From JASSUD01 sp031963225 (lineage in GTDB: Bacteria; Pseudomonadota; Gammaproteobacteria; Burkholderiales; Burkholderiaceae), in the NCBI GenBank assembly GCA_031963225.1, contig JASSUD010000003.1, positions 1 to 64,000 of the forward strand: a DNA stretch of 64,000 nucleotides, in the 5' to 3' direction. Each line of letters starts with the position of its first letter. Positions within the stretch are counted from its first letter, which is position 1. Both the position numbers and the translations under genes were made by a program. Shown here in pieces: positions 43,519 through 52,590 of the stretch. Under the pieces are notes generated by a model. The model searched no databases and had not been told where the DNA came from. It was given only the letters and a program-made list of their open reading frames with translations.

Positions 43519-44928
43519 CTAAAAAGGCAATGTCGTATGTCCTTGTTCTTCTAATACGCGCTTAAAGTCTTTTTGAATGCGCACCAGAGCAGCAGTTGTA
43601 TCGGCTTCAAACCGAAAAACGACTACTGGGGTGGTATTTGAAGCACGGGCTAGGCCAAATCCATCGGTATATTCCACTCGCAAACCATCCATCAAAATGC
43701 ATGCCAGCGCTTGCGGAAATACCGCTGTGCGTTGCAGTTGCTCGATTAACTTGCTGTTTTCACCATCTGGTAAGGGCAAATGCAATTCAGGTGTGGAGTG
43801 CGCATTGGGTAATGCTTCTAAAACAGCACCAGGGTCTGCTACGCGTGAGAGAAGTTCGCACAGGCGTGCAGCCGTGTATAAACCGTCATCAAATCCAAAC
43901 CAGCGGTCTTTGAAAAAGATATGGCCGCTCATTTCTCCAGCAAGCGCTGCACCGCATTCTTGCATTTTAGATTTAATCAAAGAATGACCCGTTTTCCACA
44001 TTAAAGGCTGTCCGCCATGCTCTCGTATCCAAGGTGCTAATAGGCGAGTGCATTTCACGTCATATAAGATAGTGCCTCCAGGATGACGCTTTAGTACATC
44101 TTGTGCAAACAGCATGAGTTGTCGGTCAGGGTAAATAATTGCGCCTGATTTTGTCACCACACCTAGCCGGTCGCCATCTCCGTCAAAGGCTAATCCCAAT
44201 TCTGCATCCGTAGTAGCTAAAGCGTGTATTACGTCTTGTAAATTTTCTGGTTGAGCAGGGTCGGGATGGTGATTGGGGAAATGCCCATCCACCTCACAAA
44301 ATAGCGTGCGCACTTCGCAGCCCAAAGCTCTAAAAAGTGCAGGAGCAAATGCGCCTGCTACGCCATTTCCACAATCTATTACAAGCTTGAGCGGACGCTC
44401 CAGTTGGATATCTTGCACAATGCGTTCAAGATACGCAGGGCCCATATCGTATGATTGATAAGAGCCCTGTTTGCCCGCGTTTTCTATGCGTTGCTCTGGT
44501 GTCCAATTAATTTGCGTCAGCACACGCTGGTATAGCGCAGCGATCTGATCACCAAATAATGCCCGGCCTCGCACCACCATTTTGAAGCCGTTGTAATCGG
44601 GCGGATTGTGGCTGCCTGTGACTACCACGCAGGAATCAACTACACGCCCGTTTATAGCGTGATAGCAAGTGAAATAGCCAATCGGCGTAGGAACTTGACC
44701 GATATCGACTACATCTACGCCGCTTGCTTGTAATCCTTCTGACAATGCTGCAACCAGCATAGGCCCAGATAAACGACCATCTCGACCAACGGCTATGGCC
44801 TCCCCACCGCGTTCAAGCACCTCGCAGCCTAGCGCGTAACCGATATGGAAGGCCGTATCACGGTGTATGGTTTTGCCCACTATGCCGCGGATGTCATAGG
44901 CTTTAAATATAGAGGAGGAAATGGTCAT
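43519..44928 (-). CDS. Phosphomannomutase/phosphoglucomutase
   Basis: 469 aa, alpha-D-phosphohexomutase. The phosphoserine loop VVTGSHNPPDYNGFKM has S106; the metal loop is DGDGDRLGVV; the sugar-binding loop is GEMSGHIFF; the phosphate-binding C-terminal loop is RASNTTPVVVFRFEA. It interconverts hexose 6- and 1-phosphates for nucleotide-sugar supply to LPS and exopolysaccharide. Related to AlgC/ManB; the physiological sugar cannot be fixed from sequence. Confidence 0.9.
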   Translation of the reverse strand: MTISSSIFKAYDIRGIVGKTIHRDTAFHIGYALGCEVLERGGEAIAVGRDGRLSGPMLVAALSEGLQASGVDVVDIGQVPTPIGYFTCYHAINGRVVDSCVVVTGSHNPPDYNGFKMVVRGRALFGDQIAALYQRVLTQINWTPEQRIENAGKQGSYQSYDMGPAYLERIVQDIQLERPLKLVIDCGNGVAGAFAPALFRALGCEVRTLFCEVDGHFPNHHPDPAQPENLQDVIHALATTDAELGLAFDGDGDRLGVVTKSGAIIYPDRQLMLFAQDVLKRHPGGTILYDVKCTRLLAPWIREHGGQPLMWKTGHSLIKSKMQECGAALAGEMSGHIFFKDRWFGFDDGLYTAARLCELLSRVADPGAVLEALPNAHSTPELHLPLPDGENSKLIEQLQRTAVFPQALACILMDGLRVEYTDGFGLARASNTTPVVVFRFEADTTAALVRIQKDFKRVLEEQGHTTLPF

Positions 44929-45049
44929 ATAGGAGTAGAAACAAAGTAAATTTGATGTTTGTGTAGCTAATAATATGCACTATCTTATCGTATCGTGGAA
45001 AAACCGCTTGCTATTTCTACCTCGCATTAGATAGAATCTCGGCCTTCGT

Positions 45050-45126
45050 CGGGGTGTAGCGCAGCCTGGTAGCGCATCTGCTTTGGGAGCAGAGGGTCGC
45101 ATGTTCGAATCATGTCGCCCCGACCA
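45050..45126 (+). tRNA. tRNA-Pro (TGG)
   Basis: 77 nt with encoded CCA. Acceptor CGGGGTG/CGCCCCG, D loop AGCCTGGTAGCGC, anticodon loop TTTGGGA with anticodon TGG, T loop CATGTTCGAATCATG. Begins at the expected C for proline tRNA. Confidence 0.97.
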
Positions 45127-45140
45127 TTTTTTCCTTAGAA

Positions 45141-45167
45141 CCTGTTAAGCGTTTTCCTTTTAACAGG
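45141..45167. other. Hairpin downstream of tRNA-Pro
   Basis: CCTGTTAA and TTAACAGG are perfect 8-bp arms around an 11-base loop, 15 bp after the tRNA. There is no T tract afterwards, so terminator function is uncertain. Confidence 0.4.
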
Positions 45168-45334
45168 CATGCCTGTTAGCCGTTTCTCCTTCCTTCAAAT
45201 ACGTATTTCTGCGTTAGAGTCTCACTTCTGCTGGCTCACGTTGATACGCATAAAGAGTGTTTTTTAATACGCGCGCACCAGCGCGATATAAAAAGCAAAT
45301 CTATCTCTTCCTATTTTCTCCTCCTGTGCTTCAT

Positions 45335-45706
45335 ATGGCTCCTGCCTCATTTTTTTGCTTATTATTGGGTGTGCTATTAAATTCTTGCGCGCAATTGCTT
45401 TTAAAAGTGGGAGCAAATGCAGTGGGACATTTTGAATTTTCGCGTGCGAATATTCTGCCTATCGGATGGAAACTGATTACACAGGTGCCTTTGCTGGTAG
45501 GTTTAGGTTGCTATGGCCTGAGCGTTATCGTTTGGATAATGGGTTTATCGCGCGTAGAAGTAACGATTGCCTATCCTTTATTATCTCTGGGGTATGTGGT
45601 GAATGCCGTGTTGGCTTGGTATTTTTTAGGCGAAGTCTTAAGCATTCAGCGCCTGGTTGCTATTGGCATTATTTTAATCGGCGTGTATTTATTAGCGCGG
45701 AGTTAA
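45335..45706 (+). CDS. Small multidrug-resistance-fold protein, probable L-Ara4N-undecaprenyl flippase subunit (ArnE/ArnF-like)
   Basis: 123 aa from the ATG at 45335 (the frame is open from 45257; the upstream part is not conserved). Four TM helices of the EamA/SMR fold are visible, with VLLNSCAQLLLKVGAN and EVTIAYPLLSLGYVVNAVLAW, as in ArnE/ArnF. Position directly before arnB supports a role in moving undecaprenyl-phosphate-L-Ara4N across the inner membrane. Only one such subunit is seen, whereas enterobacteria use an ArnE-ArnF pair; a homodimer is an inference. Confidence 0.75.
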   Translation: MAPASFFCLLLGVLLNSCAQLLLKVGANAVGHFEFSRANILPIGWKLITQVPLLVGLGCYGLSVIVWIMGLSRVEVTIAYPLLSLGYVVNAVLAWYFLGEVLSIQRLVAIGIILIGVYLLARS

Positions 45707-45743
45707 GGCCTAAAAAGTTGCCCACCATTAACTTACCATTGCT

Positions 45744-46036
45744 CGTAGGTTGGTGGTGAGGTACGAACCCCAACATGATAACCACGGTCCTTTTAAGACC
45801 TGTATATGCAGGATTACAAGCCTGCGGGGTGCATGTTGGGGTTCCTTCGTCACCACCAACCTACGAGCAATGGTAGGTTGACGGTGAGGTATGAATCCCA
45901 GCATGATAACCACGGTCCTTTTAAAACCCGTATATGCAGGATTACAAGCCAGCGGTGTGCATGTTGGGGTTCCTTCGTCACCACCAACCTACGAGCGGGG
46001 GTAGGTTGACGGTGAGGTGCGGACCCCGACATGCAT
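45744..46036. repeat. REP-like cluster with a ~128-bp tandem duplication
   Basis: One half-site (45744-45778), then two full palindromic pairs (45832-45904 and 45960-46033). From 45780 and from 45908 the same unit repeats: AACCACGGTCCTTTTAA, a hairpin, then GCATGTTGGGG. It fills the gap between the SMR gene and arnB, so it could influence their co-transcription. Confidence 0.85.
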
Positions 46037-46087
46037 ACCACTAACTTTTAATGCTGCTTCGTCTTTTTTCAAGTGGTTTGCGCCCTC

Positions 46088-47248
46088 ATGTCCCCTATTC
46101 CCTTCTTGCCTTTTGTTCGTCCTCATATTGATGAAGCCACTATTGCTGCGGTAGCAGAAGTTTTGCGCTCGGGTTGGATTACTACGGGCCCGCAAAATCA
46201 GCTTTTTGAAGCGGCGCTCTCTGAGTATTGTGGAGGTCGGCCTGTGTGTACGTTTAATTCGGGCACAGCGACTATGGAGGTTGCGCTGCGTTTAGCAGGA
46301 GTGGGGCCAGGAGATGAGGTTATTACTACGCCTTTGTCTTGGGTTGCTACGAGCAATACGATTATTCAAGTAGGTGCCACACCTATTTTTGTGGATATTG
46401 ACCCGCAAACCCGCAATATCGATTTGCAAGAAGTAGAACGCGCTATTACGCCGCGCACTAAAGCGCTTATGCCTGTGGATCTTGCAGGAATGCCGGTGGA
46501 TCGTGATCAGCTCTACAAGCTAGCTAAAGCCTATAATCTGCGCGTTATTGAAGATGCAGCGCAAAGCTTTGGGGCATCGTGGAAGGGCCAGCGTATAGGA
46601 GCGATTGGGGATTTAGTCTCTTTTAGCTTTCATGCTAATAAAAATCTCACGTCCATTGAAGGGGGCGCGCTGGTTTTACATACAGAAGAAGAAGCGATAC
46701 TGGCTCGCAAGTATCGCCTGCAAGGTGTTACCCGCTCTGGTTTTGATGGAATGGAAGTCGATGTACTGGGCGGAAAATCCAATTTAACGGATGTAGCTGC
46801 GTGCGTAGGCTTGCACCAATTACCCGGCCTGCCTACCGTTACGGCCAAGCGCCAAGCGTTAGCTAAACATTATTTTGCATGCTTTGAGCGCTTTGCGCAG
46901 CAGACTGATTTGCCTATTTGGAGTGCCATAGGTTTACCTCCAGCAGATTGGGCGCACAGTAACTGGCATATGTTCCAAATTGTGCTGCCGCTCGATATGC
47001 TCAGTATTACGCGCGCGGAATATATGGCACAACTCCATGCGCGACAGATTGGGAGCGGAGTGCATTATCCGCCCATTCATTTATTTAAATTGTACCAAGC
47101 ACGTGGCTTTAAGCTGGGCATGTATCCTCATGCCGAACGCATTGGCGCAGCTATTTTGACACTGCCACTCTTTCCGGCCATGCAAGAGGAAGATGTGGAA
47201 CGCGTGGTGGCTGCAGTATATGAAATTGCAGCACTGTATACTCGATAA
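46088..47248 (+). CDS. arnB: UDP-4-amino-4-deoxy-L-arabinose aminotransferase ArnB
   Basis: 386 aa from the ATG at 46088 (the frame opens at 46073). Start MSPIPFLPFVRPHIDE. PLP-dependent DegT/DnrJ/EryC1 family with FNSGTATMEVALRLAG, VEDAAQSFGAS-type IEDAAQSFGASW and the Schiff-base lysine in SFHANKNLTSIEGGALV. It transfers amino nitrogen from glutamate to UDP-4-keto-arabinose, giving UDP-L-Ara4N, used to mask lipid A and core phosphates. First biosynthetic gene of arnB-C-A(N)-A(C)-D. Confidence 0.92.
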   Translation: MSPIPFLPFVRPHIDEATIAAVAEVLRSGWITTGPQNQLFEAALSEYCGGRPVCTFNSGTATMEVALRLAGVGPGDEVITTPLSWVATSNTIIQVGATPIFVDIDPQTRNIDLQEVERAITPRTKALMPVDLAGMPVDRDQLYKLAKAYNLRVIEDAAQSFGASWKGQRIGAIGDLVSFSFHANKNLTSIEGGALVLHTEEEAILARKYRLQGVTRSGFDGMEVDVLGGKSNLTDVAACVGLHQLPGLPTVTAKRQALAKHYFACFERFAQQTDLPIWSAIGLPPADWAHSNWHMFQIVLPLDMLSITRAEYMAQLHARQIGSGVHYPPIHLFKLYQARGFKLGMYPHAERIGAAILTLPLFPAMQEEDVERVVAAVYEIAALYTR

Positions 47249-47325
47249 CACCAATAAGAACCCGTTCAAGGCCTCCCAAAATAGGAATGCAAAGAAGAGA
47301 GGCCAACCAATTAGGAGTGTTTTCT

Positions 47326-48294
47326 GTGTCTCGCTTAGAACTGTCTGTAGTCATCCCGGTATATAACGAAGAATCAGGAATAGAGGCACTATTTAAACGC
47401 CTCTATCCTGCGCTAGATGCGCTGGCACTGCCGTATGAGGTCATTTTTATTAATGATGGCAGCCAAGATAAAACCGGCCACCATCTGGCAGAGCAATTTG
47501 ATCGCAGGCCTGAGGTTACGCGTGTATTGATGCTCAGTGGCAACTATGGCCAGCATATGGCGATATTGGCGGGTTTTAAAGCATCGCGTGGAGCATGTGT
47601 GGTAACGCTGGATGCAGATTTACAAAACCCCCCAGAAGAAATCGGTAAGCTACTCGCAAAAATGCGCGAAGGCCATGATTATGTGGGAACCTGCCGGCGT
47701 GAGCGGCAAGACAGCTTATGGAGGAAAAAAGCCTCTATATGGATGAATCGCCTGCGTGAAAAAATCACCCATATCAAGATGACAGACCAAGGCTGCATGC
47801 TACGTGCCTATAGCCGCTCTATCGTAGATACCATCAATCGCTGCGGGGAGAGTACGCCTTTTATTCCTGCACTTGCCTATACCTTTGCCCATAACCCCGC
47901 TGAAATTGAAGTGGAGCATGAAGAACGATTTGCGGGGCAATCTAAGTATTCGCTCTACAGCCTTATTCGCTTAAATTTTGATTTAGTTACCGGGTTTTCG
48001 GTTGCGCCTTTGCAATGGCTCTCTGTAATAGGAGGAGTGCTGTCGATTGGCTCTGCTGCCCTTTTTATTCTGCTATTAATTCGCCGCTTTTTTATTGGCG
48101 CTGAGGCATATGGCGTTTTCACACTCTTTGCGATTACATTTTTTCTGCTTGGCGTTATTTTATTTGGCATGGGTTTAATGGGGGAATATATTGGCCGCAT
48201 CTACCAGGAAGTGCGTGCCCGCCCCCGTTATTTGATAGCGCACACTCTTGAGCAGCTAACGTCTGCAGCGGATAAAAAGAGCAACACACCATGA
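47326..48294 (+). CDS. arnC: Undecaprenyl-phosphate 4-deoxy-4-formamido-L-arabinose transferase ArnC
   Basis: 322 aa if translation starts at the GTG at 47326, which has TTAGGAGT at the right spacing; an ATG at 47287 lacks one. 322 aa equals the E. coli length. GT2 fold with LSVVIPVYNEESGIEALF, FINDGSQDKT and the DADLQNPPEEI metal site, then two C-terminal TM helices (~235-300). It transfers Ara4-formyl-N to undecaprenyl phosphate. It overlaps the following gene by 4 bp. Confidence 0.92.
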   Translation: MSRLELSVVIPVYNEESGIEALFKRLYPALDALALPYEVIFINDGSQDKTGHHLAEQFDRRPEVTRVLMLSGNYGQHMAILAGFKASRGACVVTLDADLQNPPEEIGKLLAKMREGHDYVGTCRRERQDSLWRKKASIWMNRLREKITHIKMTDQGCMLRAYSRSIVDTINRCGESTPFIPALAYTFAHNPAEIEVEHEERFAGQSKYSLYSLIRLNFDLVTGFSVAPLQWLSVIGGVLSIGSAALFILLLIRRFFIGAEAYGVFTLFAITFFLLGVILFGMGLMGEYIGRIYQEVRARPRYLIAHTLEQLTSAADKKSNTP

Positions 48295-49241
48295 CCGCCA
48301 GCGCTGTTGTTTTCGCCTACCACGATGTAGGCGTGCGCTGCTTACAAGTATTACAGGCATTCGGTATCGATATTGCTTTGGTAGTAACGCATGAAGACAA
48401 TCCCAATGAAACATGCTGGTTTGAGTCTGTAGCTGACCTAGCCGCCGCGCAAGGATGGCCTGTGCAAAAACCCGTTGATGCGAATAGCCCAGCGCTTTTA
48501 CAGGCCGTGCAAACTGCCTCTGCGGATTTTATTTTTTCTTTTTATTATCGGCAGATGCTTAGTCCTGAGATACTTGGCAGTGCTCGGCGCGGAGCCTTTA
48601 ATATGCACGGCTCACTATTGCCGCATTACCGGGGCTGCGCACCGGTGAATTGGGCTATTTTGCATGGGGAAACGCAAATAGGGGCCACCTTGCACGAGAT
48701 GACTGCCCGTCCGGATGCAGGTGCTATTATTGGGCAAACAGCGGTTCCTATCTTGCCAGACGATATTGCAAGCCAAGTTATGCAAAAAGTAACGCTTGCC
48801 GCTGAAATTACCTTATGGAAAGCCTTACCGGATCTGTTAGCAGACCGGGCTGAACGTTTGCCGAATGCCCTAGAAAAAGGGAGTTATTTTGGTCGACGCA
48901 CGCCAGAAGACGGGCGCATCGACTGGCAAGCCCCCGCTCACATGGTATACAACTTAATACGCGCGCTCGCCCCTCCCTACCCAGGCGCTTTTACTGTAAT
49001 AGGTTCACACCGTTTTATCATCGCCGCAGCACGGCTGGAAAAACGCATCCATTTAGGTGCAGCAGCTGTTCCTGGCCTAGCATCAGGCGATATTAAGCAA
49101 GTGGGTTTGCAGGTTCGAGACAACCATTTTGTTGGATGTTGTGCAGATGGCGGCGTTATTTTGATCCACACGCTTTTATATGAAGGCCAAGCCATTACGC
49201 CGGCCCGTTTTATAGAACTAACTCGTGCGAGTAAGGCCTAA
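48291..49241 (+). CDS. UDP-L-Ara4N formyltransferase (ArnA N-terminal half as a separate protein)
   Basis: 316 aa. Methionyl-tRNA-formyltransferase-like: SFYYRQML, then AFNMHGSLLPHYRGCAPVNW with the catalytic Asn and His, and MTARPDAGAIIGQ with the catalytic Asp. It N-formylates UDP-L-Ara4N using 10-formyl-tetrahydrofolate. In E. coli this is the N-terminal domain of bifunctional ArnA; here the decarboxylase is a separate downstream gene, as in Burkholderia. It starts ATGA-overlapping arnC. Confidence 0.88.
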   Translation: MTASAVVFAYHDVGVRCLQVLQAFGIDIALVVTHEDNPNETCWFESVADLAAAQGWPVQKPVDANSPALLQAVQTASADFIFSFYYRQMLSPEILGSARRGAFNMHGSLLPHYRGCAPVNWAILHGETQIGATLHEMTARPDAGAIIGQTAVPILPDDIASQVMQKVTLAAEITLWKALPDLLADRAERLPNALEKGSYFGRRTPEDGRIDWQAPAHMVYNLIRALAPPYPGAFTVIGSHRFIIAAARLEKRIHLGAAAVPGLASGDIKQVGLQVRDNHFVGCCADGGVILIHTLLYEGQAITPARFIELTRASKA

Positions 49242-49308
49242 ATCACATTTAGGCCATTTTGCCCTTTTCGCACCATTATTTGCTTTATTTTTTTACCTAC
49301 CCATTTTT

Positions 49309-50355
49309 ATGAAAAAAATACTTATCCTCGGCGTGAATGGCTTTATTGGCCATCATCTATCCAAACGCATTTTAGAAACCACAGACTGGGAAGTCTATGG
49401 TATGGATATGCAGACTGAACGCCTTGGCGATTTGTTAAATCACCCTCGCATGCATTTCTCAGAGGGCGATATCACAATCAATAAAGAATGGGTGGAATAC
49501 AATATTCGTAAATGCGATGTCATTTTGCCCCTAGTGGCCATTGCTACACCTGCAACGTATGTGAAACAACCTCTGCGCGTTTTTGAATTGGATTTTGAAG
49601 CCAATTTACCTATTGTTCGTGCAGCGATGAAATATAAAAAACATTTGGTATTTCCATCGACCTCTGAAGTCTATGGTATGTGTACCGATGAGCAATTTGA
49701 TCCTGAAGCCTCTTCTCTCGTGTATGGCCCCATTCAAAAATCCCGCTGGATTTATGCCTGCTCCAAGCAGCTTATGGATCGAGTCATTTGGGGATATGGC
49801 GCGCAAGAAGGGCTGAACTTCACCCTCTTTCGCCCCTTTAACTGGATTGGTGCTGGGCTGGATTCTATTTTTAGCCCTAAAGAAGGAAGCTCTCGCGTAG
49901 TCACGCAATTCCTTGGCGATATTGCGCGCGGAAAATCTATTCAACTCGTAGATGGGGGAGCGCAAAAGCGCGCCTTTACCGATATCGATGACGGCATAAA
50001 TGCATTGATGCGCATCATCGAAAACCCAGCAGGCATAGCCAGTCAGAAAATTTATAACATTGGCAACCCCAATAATAATTATTCGATTCGAGAGCTGGCT
50101 ACCAGAATGCTCGATATAGCGCATGAATTCCCTGAATATGCGAGCCGCCTCTCCAGTACACCTCTTATCGAAACCTCCTCGCAGCAATATTACGGAAACG
50201 GCTATCAAGACGTTCAGAACCGTGTGCCTAAAATTGATAATACGATGGCTGAATTAGACTGGAAACCGACCTTGGGTTTGGATGACACGCTACGTAAAAT
50301 ATTTGAAGCCTACCGCGGTCATATCGCTGAGATGGATGCATTAATAGAGAACTAA
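49309..50355 (+). CDS. UDP-glucuronate decarboxylase (ArnA C-terminal half as a separate protein)
   Basis: 348 aa from the ATG at 49309 (an in-frame codon at 49225 overlaps the previous gene and is unlikely). NAD-binding GVNGFIGHHL, FPSTSEVYGMC with Ser/Glu, YACSKQLMDRVIWGYG with catalytic Tyr-Lys, and a C-terminal DGGAQKRAFTDIDDGI. It oxidatively decarboxylates UDP-glucuronic acid to UDP-4-keto-arabinose, the substrate of ArnB. Located one base before arnD. Confidence 0.88.
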   Translation: MKKILILGVNGFIGHHLSKRILETTDWEVYGMDMQTERLGDLLNHPRMHFSEGDITINKEWVEYNIRKCDVILPLVAIATPATYVKQPLRVFELDFEANLPIVRAAMKYKKHLVFPSTSEVYGMCTDEQFDPEASSLVYGPIQKSRWIYACSKQLMDRVIWGYGAQEGLNFTLFRPFNWIGAGLDSIFSPKEGSSRVVTQFLGDIARGKSIQLVDGGAQKRAFTDIDDGINALMRIIENPAGIASQKIYNIGNPNNNYSIRELATRMLDIAHEFPEYASRLSSTPLIETSSQQYYGNGYQDVQNRVPKIDNTMAELDWKPTLGLDDTLRKIFEAYRGHIAEMDALIEN

Positions 50356-50356
50356 A

Positions 50357-51268
50357 TTGGCTTATATTGCACTCAAAATTGATGTAGATACGCTGGTTGG
50401 TACGCAAAAAGGCGTCCCTACGCTGCTGAAAAGCTTGGAGCAGGCACAGGCAGGAGCCACTTTTTTATTCAGCTTAGGGCCCGACCATACCGGATGGGCA
50501 TTGCGCCGTATCTTTCGGCCGGGTTTTCTGCAAAAAGTATCCCGCACTTCTGTGCTCGAGCACTATGGCTTGCGCACGCTATTTAATGGCGTGCTGTGGC
50601 CCGGCCCAGATATTGGTCGCAAAGCAAAAGCCCAGATGCAAGCCGTGCGCAATGCAGGGTTTGAGTGTGGCATACATGCGTGGGATCATGTCTATTGGCA
50701 AGACCATGTACGTGAGCGTGATAGCAAATGGACCATGGCGCAAATGCATCAAAGCTACGCGCGCTTTTTAGAGATTTTTGGCGCCCCGCCTACCACGCAC
50801 GGCGCGGCAGGTTGGCAAATGAACGCAGCGGCTTTTTTGCAGATTGATGCATGGGGCCTCCCCTATTCTTCAGACGGGCGCGGAACAGGCCCCTACCGGC
50901 CCACCTTAAATGGCAAACCATTGGCACATGTTCAACTCCCCACTACCTTACCTACTTTCGACGAAATGCTAGGAGTGGATGGTGCGGATACTCGGCAAGT
51001 CGTTCAGCAATTGCTAGCAAAAACCGATCCTGCTGCAGGCAATGTGCCCATGCATGACCACGTTTTCACATTACATGCAGAGTTGGAAGGGCAAAAGCTC
51101 AATGCGGCTTTTGAAGATTTGCTTGCAGGCTGGCGTGCACAGGGGCATAAGCTGGTATCGTTGGCGGATTATTACGCCACTCTTACGCCTGATGCGTTGC
51201 TAGAAGCACCCGTTACATGGGGAAGCGTGGCGGGGCGATCTGGTGAGCTTATTGTGCAAGCTACCTGA
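50357..51268 (+). CDS. arnD: 4-deoxy-4-formamido-L-arabinose-phosphoundecaprenol deformylase ArnD
   Basis: 303 aa, TTG start one base after the decarboxylase stop, matching the family start (MAYIALKIDVDTLVGTQKG). NodB-type deacetylase with metal-binding KIDVDT, ECGIHAWDHVYWQDH (His/Asp) and DHVFTLHAE. It removes the formyl group so that L-Ara4N can be transferred. The glycosyltransferase arnT, expected next to it, is not in this window. Confidence 0.9.
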   Translation: MAYIALKIDVDTLVGTQKGVPTLLKSLEQAQAGATFLFSLGPDHTGWALRRIFRPGFLQKVSRTSVLEHYGLRTLFNGVLWPGPDIGRKAKAQMQAVRNAGFECGIHAWDHVYWQDHVRERDSKWTMAQMHQSYARFLEIFGAPPTTHGAAGWQMNAAAFLQIDAWGLPYSSDGRGTGPYRPTLNGKPLAHVQLPTTLPTFDEMLGVDGADTRQVVQQLLAKTDPAAGNVPMHDHVFTLHAELEGQKLNAAFEDLLAGWRAQGHKLVSLADYYATLTPDALLEAPVTWGSVAGRSGELIVQAT

Positions 51269-51367
51269 TCAGCCCATACTTCCGATAAAAACGTATTATC
51301 AATCCGGTATCGTACAATGCATTTTGATAAGAAAACTCACAAAGATGCGATATCTTAGGAGGAATCC

Positions 51368-51658
51368 ATGCGACCATCTATAGCACTTAATCTAAACCGA
51401 AATGCTATACGCGAAGCGGTAAACCGTTTTCCCACGTCAAATCCTCGCATATTTGGCTCAGTACTTAGCGGCACTGATTTAGATGGAAGTGACCTTGATC
51501 TGTTAGTGGATGCATTCCCTGGTGCAACGCTATTTGATCTTGGAGGCCTGCAGATTGAGCTAGAAGACCTGCTCGGCATCCACGTTGATTTGTTAACTCC
51601 AGGCGATCTGCCGCCAAAATTCCGTGCCCAAGTACTTTCACAAGCACAGCCAATATGA
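51368..51658 (+). CDS. mntA: MntA-type nucleotidyltransferase antitoxin
   Basis: 96 aa, start preceded by AGGAGG. Minimal nucleotidyltransferase with the exact signature GS-X10-DXD (FGSVLSGTDLDGSDLDLLV). In HepT/MntA systems MntA adds AMP residues to HepT and neutralises it. It overlaps hepT by 4 bp (ATGA), the usual arrangement. The rest of the pair is intact. Confidence 0.88.
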   Translation: MRPSIALNLNRNAIREAVNRFPTSNPRIFGSVLSGTDLDGSDLDLLVDAFPGATLFDLGGLQIELEDLLGIHVDLLTPGDLPPKFRAQVLSQAQPI

Positions 51659-52008
51659 GTAAAAATCGCCTTCCTGATTATCTTGAGCATATCCAACAAG
51701 CTGCAACAGATGCTTGTAGCTTTGTTGAAGGTTTAAATAAAGAAGATTTCCTCGCAGATAAATGCACGCAGCAGGCACTTATCATGAGTCTTATCATCAT
51801 CGGTGAGGCATCTACAAAAATAATGGATGGATACAGCGAATTCACCCAAACTTACCCTGAAGTGCCGTGGCGTAGCATGCGAGGCATGCGCAACCGTATC
51901 ACTCATGGTTATTTCGATATTAATCTTGATATGGTGTGGGACACCGTCCAGACTGCACTGCCCGCTTTATTAAAACAATTGCTAACTATCCGTACTAATA
52001 TAGGATGA
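51655..52008 (+). CDS. hepT: HepT-type ribonuclease toxin
   Basis: 117 aa, HEPN domain. The catalytic motif RX4-6H with adjacent Tyr is present as RNRITHGY, the Tyr being the AMPylation site by MntA in characterised systems. All-helical sequence with IIIGEASTKIMDGY and the standard length. Forms a type VII toxin-antitoxin pair with the preceding gene. Located just after arnD. Confidence 0.88.
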   Translation: MSKNRLPDYLEHIQQAATDACSFVEGLNKEDFLADKCTQQALIMSLIIIGEASTKIMDGYSEFTQTYPEVPWRSMRGMRNRITHGYFDINLDMVWDTVQTALPALLKQLLTIRTNIG

Positions 52009-52080
52009 TAAAACCTGAAACGGCTTCTTACCTATTCAGGAGCCCGGCCTCTTTTTCGATTACTTTAGGAGTTCTCTACC

Positions 52081-52551
52081 ATGGCCCTAGCGGTTAATGA
52101 CACACTCAGTGATTGGACTGTCCCTTCGACCCTCGGAGATTTTTCTCTATCTGCTTGCCTGAAAAAACCAGGTCAACGCTACCTCGTTATATATTTCTAC
52201 CCCAAAGACGATACACCAGGCTGCACCGATGAAAGTGCAGCTTTCGCACAAGCCTACCCAGATTTTCAAACAGCTGGTGTGGAAATTGTGGGGGTATCGC
52301 GCGATAGCCTGGAGTCGCATAAACGCTTTAGTTATAAACTAGGCATTCCTTTTCCTCTGCTCTCGGACAGCGATGAAAAACTATGCGCGCTGTTTGATGT
52401 GATCAAGCCCAAAAAAATGTTTGGCAAGGACGTACGCGGCATTGAACGCAGCACGTTTATAGTTGATACCGATTATGTAATTCAACACGTTTGGCGCGGC
52501 GTTAAAGTTCCAGGACATGTAGAAGCAGTAAAAGCAGCTTTGTCTATCTAA
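52081..52551 (+). CDS. bcp: Peroxiredoxin Bcp/PrxQ
   Basis: 156 aa, start preceded by TTAGGAGTTCTCTACC. Thioredoxin fold with FYPKDDTPGCTDESAAFAQA holding the peroxidatic Cys. No Cys follows five residues later, unlike E. coli BCP, so it is probably a one-Cys enzyme; another Cys is in DEKLCALFD. It reduces hydrogen and organic peroxides in the cytoplasm. Confidence 0.92.
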   Translation: MALAVNDTLSDWTVPSTLGDFSLSACLKKPGQRYLVIYFYPKDDTPGCTDESAAFAQAYPDFQTAGVEIVGVSRDSLESHKRFSYKLGIPFPLLSDSDEKLCALFDVIKPKKMFGKDVRGIERSTFIVDTDYVIQHVWRGVKVPGHVEAVKAALSI

Positions 52552-52590
52552 GAGTCGATTGCAAGTCTCCAAATGGAGTCTACAATTAGC

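Noticed and set aside
45728..46041. Several overlapping 60-70-aa frames before arnB
   Set aside because: They all translate the REP-like repeats and share the words MLGFxxHHQPT in different frames.
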